A stretch of DNA of 33,139 bases. Origin: CALFMR01 sp035550595 (lineage in GTDB: Bacteria > Acidobacteriota > Vicinamibacteria > Vicinamibacterales > SCN-69-37). Below, in pieces: positions 22,539-27,868 of the stretch. The stretch lies in assembly GCA_035550595.1 (NCBI GenBank), contig DASZOV010000054.1, positions 1 to 33,139 of the forward strand. Reading direction: 5' to 3'. Position 1 is the first letter of the stretch. Each line of letters opens with the position of its first letter. A program made the position numbers and the translations under genes. The notes below the pieces were generated by a model that did no database searches, was not told where the DNA came from, and was given only the letters and a program-made list of their open reading frames with translations.

Positions 22539-23129
22539 TTACTCGCCAGGCGTCATCAGATGCGCGCCCGTCGTGCCCGCGTCCATGATCCACACGCCGC
22601 CCTGCTTCGAGCTGTCGGGCAGGCCGAGCTTCTCAGGGGTCGCATTCGGCACCGCAATCGTCACGTGCATGTGCGCGCGCGCCTTGTCGGGGCCCATCAG
22701 GTGATACCAGACCGACCCGTATTCCGGCTTGACGCGCGTGCCGGCCTTTTCTTCGGCGGCGAGCATCGCCTCGCTCTTCGCGTGGTCGCCCGTGGCCTCG
22801 GCCTCGAGATTCTGTTTCTCGCGATCCAGATTGGCCATGCTCGTGCAGACAACGGAGAACGGGTTCTGCAGCGGGAAACCCGATCGATCGAAGCACACCA
22901 GATGGTTCGTGCCCTTGCGCAGCACGGTGTACGTGTGATCGGGCTTCCACTTGATGACGGTCGCCTGGTTGCGCAGATTCATCGGCGCAGCGAGGAGCGC
23001 CGTGTCGACCTCTGCCTGTGTGGCGCCCGGCTCGAGCGGCGCGGGAGGCGCGGGTCTGCCGCGACCCTGCGCGAGCACGAAGGCTGACGTCGCGACGATG
23101 CCGAGGACCATCACGGCCATGCGTTTCAT
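22539..23129 (-). CDS. secreted protein of unknown function
   Basis: A 196-residue protein that I do not recognise. The ATG at 23129 has TTGGAG 5-7 nt upstream and opens a signal peptide (MAVMVLGIVATSAFVLA, cleavage after AQG or nearby). The mature part begins with a Pro/Ala-rich GRGRPAPPAPLEPG linker. It continues as a mixed fold with NQATVIKWKPDHTYTVLRKGTNHLVCFD, NPFSVVCTSMANLDREKQ, an Ala/Glu/Lys helix (KQNLEAEATGDHAKSEAMLAAEEKAG), YGSVWYHLMGPDKARAHMHVTIAVPNAT and a C-terminal GGVWIMDAGTTGAHLM. Two Cys residues could form a disulfide. The His-rich MHVT segment hints at metal but proves nothing. It is divergent from the flavoprotein gene. Upstream reading frame from 23183 is not needed. Confidence 0.65.
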   Translation of the reverse strand: MKRMAVMVLGIVATSAFVLAQGRGRPAPPAPLEPGATQAEVDTALLAAPMNLRNQATVIKWKPDHTYTVLRKGTNHLVCFDRSGFPLQNPFSVVCTSMANLDREKQNLEAEATGDHAKSEAMLAAEEKAGTRVKPEYGSVWYHLMGPDKARAHMHVTIAVPNATPEKLGLPDSSKQGGVWIMDAGTTGAHLMTPGE

Positions 23130-23173
23130 ATGAACTCCAAGAGGATAGGCAGGGCGCTGGCGCACCCGCGCAA

Positions 23174-23179
23174 AGGATA
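23174..23179 (-). promoter_or_regulatory. -10 box TATCCT with extended TGC for the secreted-protein gene
   Basis: TGC-TATCCT on the minus strand lies about 45 nt before the ATG at 23129, leaving room for the visible ribosome-binding site. Confidence 0.4.
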
Positions 23180-23251
23180 GCACTCGGGCGAGAGGCCAAG
23201 TGTGCGACCATGGCCTGCCGCCCCTGTCGCGCGGCTGGAGGACGTTCGATC

Positions 23252-24397
23252 ATGACGACGCGCGTAGTGGTGTTGGGCGCCGGATTCGGTGGCCTGGAAT
23301 TGACGGCAATCCTTTCGGCCGCGCTCGGCAACGCCATCGACGTCGTGCTCATCGATCGCAGCGACACGTTCGTCTTCGGCTTCTCGAAGCTCGACGTCAT
23401 GTTCGGCCGCGAAACGCCCGCCGACGTCCGGTATGCCTATCGAGACATCGTCAAGCCCGGCGTGCGTTTCGTGCAGGCGGAGATCCGCGCCATCGACGCG
23501 GTGGCGAAGCGCGTCGTGACGAGCAACGGCACGTTCGACGCGGACGTGCTCGTCGTCGCGCTCGGCGCCGACGTCGATCCGGCGGCGACGCCCGGCCTCG
23601 TCGACGGCGGCCACGAGTTCTATTCGGTGCCCGCGGCGTTCGCCGTACGCGATGTGCTTCGCCACTTCGAAGGCGGCACGGTCATCGTCGGCGTGACGGG
23701 GAAGTCGTTCAAGTGTCCGCCCGCGCCGAGTGAAACCGCGCTCCTGCTGCACGATCATCTGACGGCCGCGGGCGTCCGTGGCAAGTCCGCGATCTCGCTC
23801 GTGATGCCATTCGGCACGCCGATTCCGCCGTCACCCGACACGTCGCAGGCGATTCTCGAGGCGTTCGCCGCACGCGACATCGCGTTCGTGAAGGATCGAC
23901 TCGTGACGGCGCTCGATCCGGGCCGCAAGGTCGCCGTGCTCAGTGACGGCACCGAGATGCCGTACGACTTGTTCCTCGGCGTCCCCATCCATCGCGTCCC
24001 GCCCGTCGTCGTCGAATCCGGTCTCTCGACGGGACCGTACGCCTGGGTGCCGGTGAACAAGCAGACGCTCGCGACGACGTTCCCGGGCGTGTATGCGATC
24101 GGCGACGTGAACGGCGTGGGCACGCCGAAGGCCGGCGTGTTCGCGGAGGGCTCGGCGAAGATCGTGGCGGCGGAGATTCTCTCGGCGATCACCGGCGCGC
24201 CGGCGCCTGAGGCCTACAAAGGCGCCGGATCCTGCTACATCGAGTTCGGCCACGGCCAGGTCGGACGCGTGGACGTCGAGTTCCTGACCGGACCGAAGCC
24301 AACCGGTTCGTTCCAGGCGCCGTCGACGTCACTCCTCGCCGAGAAGCGCGAGTTCCGATCGAGTCGTCTGCAACGCTGGTTCGGACGCGAAGCGTAG
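23252..24397 (+). CDS. FAD-dependent pyridine nucleotide-disulfide oxidoreductase, sulfide:quinone reductase-like
   Basis: A 381-residue flavoprotein. The N-terminal VVVLGAGFGGLELTAIL binds FAD, VLIDRSD ends the second strand, ADVLVVALGADVDP is the second dinucleotide motif, and GVYAIGDVNGVGTPKAGVFAEG is the FAD-ribityl motif. Cys155 (FKCPPAP) and Cys328 (GSCYIEFG) correspond in spacing to the redox pair of flavocytochrome c sulfide dehydrogenase and type-related SQRs, so sulfide or another sulfur species is a possible substrate. NDH-2-like function cannot be excluded. No cytochrome partner gene is adjacent. The ATG at 23252 has TGGAGGA 9 nt upstream; the longer frame from 23018 is antisense to the secreted protein. 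It is not in an evident operon. Confidence 0.8.
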   Translation: MTTRVVVLGAGFGGLELTAILSAALGNAIDVVLIDRSDTFVFGFSKLDVMFGRETPADVRYAYRDIVKPGVRFVQAEIRAIDAVAKRVVTSNGTFDADVLVVALGADVDPAATPGLVDGGHEFYSVPAAFAVRDVLRHFEGGTVIVGVTGKSFKCPPAPSETALLLHDHLTAAGVRGKSAISLVMPFGTPIPPSPDTSQAILEAFAARDIAFVKDRLVTALDPGRKVAVLSDGTEMPYDLFLGVPIHRVPPVVVESGLSTGPYAWVPVNKQTLATTFPGVYAIGDVNGVGTPKAGVFAEGSAKIVAAEILSAITGAPAPEAYKGAGSCYIEFGHGQVGRVDVEFLTGPKPTGSFQAPSTSLLAEKREFRSSRLQRWFGREA

Positions 24398-24451
24398 GCT
24401 GAGGCGCCGAGGCGACGAAGAGATCAGAAGAGATCAATCGAAGGGGCCTGC

Positions 24452-24574
24452 GTGTTGCTGGAGCGCGGATTCAATCGTCATTCGCGACCGGCGGCCGACA
24501 CTGCGCTGACGGCGGATGATCGCGCGCTGATTCGCGTCTGTCCGACCTGCGGCGAGTCAGGGGCGTTTGCGTGA
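24452..24574 (+). CDS. possible 40-residue protein with a CxxC motif
   Basis: A short frame from GTG 24452 with GAAGGGG 5-6 nt upstream ends in a TGA that overlaps the next gene's GTG by 4 nt. The C-terminus reads IRVCPTCGESGAF, a half zinc-ribbon. About 70% of third codon positions are G or C, lower than in neighbouring genes. It could be a small coupled protein or a chance frame; 24398-24451 otherwise shows nothing. Confidence 0.3.
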   Translation: MLLERGFNRHSRPAADTALTADDRALIRVCPTCGESGAFA

Positions 24575-25845
24575 GGCGGCAAGGCCAGGCGGCGTCCTCG
24601 CGCCGTCTCGTCCATCTCGACGCCCTCCGCGGGCTCGCAGCGTTGCTCGTGCTCGTTGGCCATCTGCGATCGTTCTTGTTTCCCGCGTGGAGCAGCATTC
24701 CGCACGGGCCGATCCTGGCGCTGTTCTACGGCGCGACCAGCCTCGCGCATCCCGCTGTCATCGTGTTCTTCGTTCTGAGCGGCTACTTGGTCGGCGGCCC
24801 GGCGCTCGGCCGTGCCTGGACGGGCAGGTGGTCGGCGTCGCGTTATGCCGTTCATCGGCTGACGCGGCTGTGGGTCGTGCTCCTGCCCGCGCTGGCGCTG
24901 ACGCTCGCGTGGGATGCGATCGGACAGGCAGTAAACCGCGCGGCCTATCAGGGCGCCTACGCCGCGATCCTCACGAGCGGGCCGACGTCCGATCATCCGG
25001 CAGTGCACGGCTGGAGCGTGGCCTTCGGCAATCTCGCCGGACTCCAGTCCCTGATCGTGCCAGTCTTCGGCTCGAACGGACCGCTCTGGAGTCTGGCCAA
25101 CGAGAGTTGGTATTACGTGCTCGGTGGCTTGCTCGCGACGGCTGTGGCGGCGCGCGGGCGCCCGCTGCGACGGTTTGCCGTCATCGTACTCGTCGCTTGC
25201 GGCTCGTTTCTCGCGATGCGCGTCGGACTGATCGGCGGGGCCGCAATCTGGCTTGCCGGCGCCGGAGCCGAGCGCCTGCGCGCGTGGTTGCGGCCGGCGT
25301 CACGCTGGGCGTGGTTCCTCGCGGGCGTCGGTATCCTCGTCGTCATCGCCATCGTCGTGATGCTCTCGCATCATGCGGCCTGGGATGATGCGCTCGTCGG
25401 CGCGGCCGCGGCTCTCGCCGTGCCGTGTTTGGCCTCGGCCCCGCCACTGGGGGGCGCGTACCACCGAGCCGCGACCTGGATGTCTGACATCTCCTACACG
25501 CTCTATCTGACGCACTTTCCAGCCGCGTTCGCGCTCTACGCCTGCTTCGCCGCGCCACGGCGGACGGCAACCTGGGAGACGGCTGCCCTGTTCGTCGCCG
25601 CTGCTGTGGCGCTCGTGCTCTACGCGACGGCGCTGTGGTGGCTCATCGAGCGCCACACGCCAGCGATCCGCCGCTGGGCCGAGGCGCGCGTCGCGACGAC
25701 GAGCGACTTCGGGGGAAGCAGCTTCCAGACGAAGACGAGCCCGTCACTCGGCGCCGACGGCACGCTCGTCGTCGACACCGACCGGCCCGACTTGCAGAGC
25801 GACGGCGCGCCCGTCAAAGCGAAGACGACTTACAAGAAGCGCTGA
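24571..25845 (+). CDS. acyltransferase family 3 membrane protein (OafA/YrhL-like)
   Basis: A 424-residue polytopic protein of the acyltransferase_3 family, which transfers acetyl or other acyl groups to surface polysaccharides, lipids or small molecules across the membrane. The N-terminal RRLVHLDALRGLAALLVLVGHLRSF carries the conserved R-G-x-A and catalytic His, and VFFVLSGYLVGG follows. SLANESWYYVLGGLLAT, MSDISYTLYLTHFPAAF and a final helix ending WWLIERHTPAIRRW are also typical. About ten hydrophobic segments are visible. The ~50 residues after the last helix are polar and probably cytoplasmic. The start is GTG 24571, overlapping the preceding small frame. The donor and acceptor are unknown; nearby surface-glycan genes are consistent with envelope modification. 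Confidence 0.87.
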   Translation: MRRQGQAASSRRLVHLDALRGLAALLVLVGHLRSFLFPAWSSIPHGPILALFYGATSLAHPAVIVFFVLSGYLVGGPALGRAWTGRWSASRYAVHRLTRLWVVLLPALALTLAWDAIGQAVNRAAYQGAYAAILTSGPTSDHPAVHGWSVAFGNLAGLQSLIVPVFGSNGPLWSLANESWYYVLGGLLATAVAARGRPLRRFAVIVLVACGSFLAMRVGLIGGAAIWLAGAGAERLRAWLRPASRWAWFLAGVGILVVIAIVVMLSHHAAWDDALVGAAAALAVPCLASAPPLGGAYHRAATWMSDISYTLYLTHFPAAFALYACFAAPRRTATWETAALFVAAAVALVLYATALWWLIERHTPAIRRWAEARVATTSDFGGSSFQTKTSPSLGADGTLVVDTDRPDLQSDGAPVKAKTTYKKR

Positions 25846-25854
25846 TGGTCGAGG

Positions 25855-25943
25855 TGGTGCCGGAGGTCGGGATCGAACCGACACTCGCCGTGAAGCGAAC
25901 GGGATTTTGAGTCCCGCGCGTCTGCCAGTTCCGCCACTCCGGC
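25855..25943 (-). tRNA. tRNA-Leu (anticodon CAA)
   Basis: Class II tRNA on the minus strand. The acceptor GCCGGAG pairs with CTCCGGC, followed by discriminator A and encoded CCA. The anticodon arm is CGGGA-CTCAAAA-TCCCG with anticodon CAA (reads UUG), the variable arm is long, and the T arm GTCGG-TTCGATC-CCGAC is intact. Bounds include the CCA; the stem bases were checked by eye. Confidence 0.93.
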
Positions 25944-25953
25944 ACTGGGGACG

Positions 25954-25959
25954 ATTCTA
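25954..25959 (-). promoter_or_regulatory. extended -10 box (TGC-TAGAAT) of tRNA-Leu
   Basis: TGC-TAGAAT on the minus strand ends 10 nt before the tRNA 5' end. The region where a -35 would lie is occupied by the 16-bp tRNA-derived repeat. Confidence 0.5.
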
Positions 25960-25962
25960 GCA

Positions 25963-25978
25963 GGACTCAAAATCCCGT
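25963..25978 (+). repeat. 16-bp tRNA-Leu anticodon-arm fragment (possible att-like repeat)
   Basis: GGACTCAAAATCCCGT matches the anticodon arm of tRNA-Leu (present inverted at 25899-25914) and occurs again in direct orientation at 26998-27013 inside the tRNA pseudogene. The two direct copies bracket the HicB/HigBA segment. Confidence 0.75.
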
Positions 25979-26014
25979 GACCTTGACCGAGGGGGGCGCT
26001 CTTCGCCTGCGGAG

Positions 26015-26251
26015 TCAACACGTCGAGCCGACCGCTCGCGCCGCCTCGAACGTGACGTGGAGGTGCTCGGCGGGCGCTTCGCGATGTTCGGGGCGCTCGG
26101 CGATCACGCGGAGAGCGAGGGCCTGCACGCGTGCAACGGCTTCGTCACGGTCGCCGCCATACGCGACGACGCCAGGCAGAATCGGAATTTCCGCAAGCCA
26201 ACGGCCGTTGACTTCGCGTTCGATTTCTATCGTGAAGGTCACTGGCGACAA
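26015..26251 (-). CDS. HicB-like antitoxin, orphan
   Basis: A 78-residue protein matching the HicB partial-RNase-H fold: FTIEIEREVNGRWLAEIPILPGVVAYGGDRDEAVARVQALALRVIAERPEH. HicB normally neutralises the small dsRBD-like HicA mRNA interferase, in this branch usually encoded immediately downstream with overlap. Here only 36 bp separate the stop from the 16-bp tRNA-derived repeat, and no HicA frame is visible, so the toxin appears lost. The C-terminus EAARAVGSTC runs past the usual ending, consistent with a deletion junction. The start codon is TTG at 26251; GTG four codons in is the alternative. Confidence 0.7.
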   Translation of the reverse strand: MSPVTFTIEIEREVNGRWLAEIPILPGVVAYGGDRDEAVARVQALALRVIAERPEHREAPAEHLHVTFEAARAVGSTC

Positions 26252-26312
26252 TCCAATCTGTACGGAGGGCTACGAAGGGACCGACGGCAAACATCCAGCA
26301 GGCGACGATGAT

Positions 26313-26627
26313 TCAGGCATGCGCGATCGTGCGGGGCCGCGCAATGGGCGTCACGCGAGGACGGCGCATGCGGCGCCGCAGATGCCAGAGATCCCACGCA
26401 GTCTGGAGCGTCAGCCAGAACTCCGCGTCCATGCGCGTGAACGCTTCCAGCAAGACTGCCGTCTCGGCGCTGACGGCGCGGCGTCCGCGAATGATGGCGT
26501 TGAGGCGCTGGAATGGCATGCCCATCCGCCGCGCCGCATCGGCTTGCGTGAGCCCGGACGGCTTCAGAAACTCCTCGAGCAACATTTCGCCGGGATGCGT
26601 CGGGGGGCGATGGGTCGGCAACATCAT
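26313..26627 (-). CDS. higA: HigA-family antitoxin (XRE type)
   Basis: A 104-residue protein whose first 75 residues are the HigA addiction-module pattern: PTHPGEMLLEEFLKPSGLTQADAARRMGMPFQRLNAIIRGRRAVSAETAVLLEAFTRMDAEFWLTLQTAWDLW. The helix-turn-helix lies at about residues 27-48. HigA binds the toxin and represses the shared promoter. It follows higB by 8 bp, and a GAGGACC ribosome-binding site sits in that gap, so the order is toxin first, as in other HigBA systems. The Arg-rich tail (RRRMRRPRVTPIARPR) is longer than usual. Confidence 0.87.
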   Translation of the reverse strand: MMLPTHRPPTHPGEMLLEEFLKPSGLTQADAARRMGMPFQRLNAIIRGRRAVSAETAVLLEAFTRMDAEFWLTLQTAWDLWHLRRRMRRPRVTPIARPRTIAHA

Positions 26628-26635
26628 TCAGGTCC

Positions 26636-26926
26636 TCAGTGATAGTCCTCGCAGGCCACGTCGTGCGCGTGACCGTCCACGAAGCGAAAGGTGATCCGAT
26701 ATTGGTCGTTGACGCGGACGCTCCAGGAGCCGGCTCGGTCGCCTTTGAGCGCTTCGAGATGATTCCCAGGTGGCTCGCGCAGCAACTCGACACGGTTCGC
26801 CGCATTGAGGGCGTCAAGCTTCCGCCGGACAATCGGCCACAGAGCCTTTGGCAGCCGGCGGGCCACCTTCGTGTTGACGCCATTGTAGATATCCTTTGTG
26901 GCGTCGTCCGCGAACGACTGAATCAC
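26636..26926 (-). CDS. higB: HigB-family toxin (RelE/ParE fold mRNA interferase)
   Basis: A 96-residue protein from GTG 26926. The pattern VIQSFADDATKDIYNG at the N-terminus, PPGNHLEALKGDRAGSWSVRVNDQYRITFRFVDGHAHDVACEDYH at the C-terminus is diagnostic for the HigB plasmid-maintenance toxin family, which cleaves mRNA on the ribosome. The basic residues and the RVNDQYRI strand are intact. The GTG start was preferred over the upstream alternative at 26941 because family members begin at this residue and a TATGCT box lies 5 nt upstream. The promoter is inside a 17-bp perfect inverted repeat, probably the HigA operator. Confidence 0.88.
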   Translation of the reverse strand: MIQSFADDATKDIYNGVNTKVARRLPKALWPIVRRKLDALNAANRVELLREPPGNHLEALKGDRAGSWSVRVNDQYRITFRFVDGHAHDVACEDYH

Positions 26927-26964
26927 ACGACAGCATAGCACGCGTCACGTGCTATGCTGTCGTG
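26926..26964. promoter_or_regulatory. 17-bp perfect inverted repeat with -10 elements at the higBA promoter
   Basis: Arms 26926-26942 (CACGACAGCATAGCACG) and 26948-26964 are perfect reverse complements with a 5-nt spacer. The minus-strand TATGCT at 26937-26932 lies 5 nt from the higB GTG. As it is symmetrical, a TATGCT also faces the tRNA pseudogene. It could be the HigA operator or a recombination relic. Confidence 0.6.
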
Positions 26965-26966
26965 GC

Positions 26967-27057
26967 GCCGGGTGACGACGGAACTGGCAGACGCGCGGGA
27001 CTCAAAATCCCGTTCGCTTCACGGCGAGTGTCGGTTCGATCACAACCTCCGACACCA
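26967..27057 (+). pseudogene. degenerate tRNA-Leu(CAA) copy
   Basis: 63 bp (26979-27041) are identical to the intact tRNA-Leu on the opposite strand, covering the D arm, anticodon arm, variable arm and half of the T arm. The ends have decayed: the acceptor GCCGGGT no longer pairs properly with CTCCGAC (two mismatches and one wobble), and the T stem GTCGG/ACAAC has two mismatches. It is therefore unlikely to make a functional tRNA. The CCA is still present. Its inverted orientation relative to the intact gene is notable. Confidence 0.8.
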
Positions 27058-27064
27058 CATGTTT

Positions 27065-27108
27065 CTTCCTTCGCGATCTTCGCGATCTTCGCGTCTTCGC
27101 GCGCTTAC
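27065..27108 (-). repeat. dispersed repeat family B copy at the engB 3' end
   Basis: CTTCGCGATCTTCGCGATCT-TCGCGTCTTCGCGCGC is the reverse complement of the family B unit. It overlaps the stop of engB. Confidence 0.65.
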
Positions 27109-27746
27109 CCCCGCGCCCCTCGCGCGATGCGTTGCCAGAGTGCTTCCAGGCCGTCGCCTTTCGCCGCCGAAACCGCGATCGGTGCCTGACCGAAGGTTCG
27201 TTCGATCGCGCGCAGGTGCGTGGTCCGTTCACTGCGCGAGAGCTTGTCGATCTTCGTCGCGACGATGTGCAGCGGCGCGCGCGTGGCGAGCCAGCGGGCG
27301 GCGTCTACGTCCGATGCGAGTCCCGGATGCCGTGCGTCGACGAGCAGGAACACCGCGTCTCGACGCTCGTCGGACGCACCACCAGGCGGACGTCGCGTCT
27401 CGAGGGAGGTGAAGTACGCGTCGGCGACCTCGGCGAGCTCGCGCCGCGACGCGTCGCCGCCACGCGCGTAGCCGTAGCCGGGCAGATCCACCAGATACAC
27501 GTTCCACGAGCCCGGGCCGTGACCCCCGCCTTCCGCGGTGATGAGAAAGACGTTGGCCTGGCGCGTCTTGCCCGCGGCCGCGCTCGTGCGCGCGATGGGG
27601 CGCCGCACCAGCGCGTTCAACAGGCTCGACTTGCCGACGTTCGATCGCCCCACGAACGCGAACTGCGGGACGTCGTCTCGAACGAGACCATCGCGCGGTC
27701 CGGCCGTCGACGCGCTCGTCACGAGCTCGGCGCGAAGAATTTTCAT
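27105..27746 (-). CDS. engB: ribosome biogenesis GTP-binding protein EngB (YsxC/YihA)
   Basis: A 213-residue TRAFAC GTPase needed for large ribosomal subunit assembly. The G motifs are G1 GRSNVGKSS (residues 33-41), G2 Thr in the GKTRQANVF stretch, G3 DLPGYGYA and G4 TKIDKL; SAAKGDG is G5. The start M at 27746 begins MKILRAELVTSA, the usual EngB opening; the longer frame from 27920 is antisense-like and Arg-rich. The C-terminal IARGARG and TAA touch a family B repeat. It is divergent from the MutS-like gene. Confidence 0.92.
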   Translation of the reverse strand: MKILRAELVTSASTAGPRDGLVRDDVPQFAFVGRSNVGKSSLLNALVRRPIARTSAAAGKTRQANVFLITAEGGGHGPGSWNVYLVDLPGYGYARGGDASRRELAEVADAYFTSLETRRPPGGASDERRDAVFLLVDARHPGLASDVDAARWLATRAPLHIVATKIDKLSRSERTTHLRAIERTFGQAPIAVSAAKGDGLEALWQRIARGARG

Positions 27747-27856
27747 CGTCGCGAGCTTAGTGGGGGTGTGTCGCCGCGCGCAAATGGTGGTCGAGAGCCT
27801 GCCACACGCCGGCGAGCGGGAAAGACCGCCGACCGCCGTCCACGCGTCCGATCGCC

Positions 27857-27862
27857 GACAAT
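27857..27862 (+). promoter_or_regulatory. possible -10 box GACAAT of the MutS-like gene
   Basis: GACAAT ends 6 nt before the GTG at 27869. It lacks the first T of the consensus, but the geometry matches the other leaderless starts in this window. Confidence 0.35.
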
Positions 27863-27868
27863 AGGCGC

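Noticed and set aside
26967..27057. Second functional tRNA-Leu
   Set aside because: Acceptor and T stems each carry two mismatches; treated as a pseudogene.
25855..27057. Complete integrative element at tRNA-Leu
   Set aside because: No integrase, transposase or phage gene is visible, and the short repeat lies outside the tRNA gene; only a remnant island is supported.
26954..27412. Plus-strand ORF running through the tRNA copy
   Set aside because: It translates tRNA and repeat DNA and then engB antisense, so it is not a gene.
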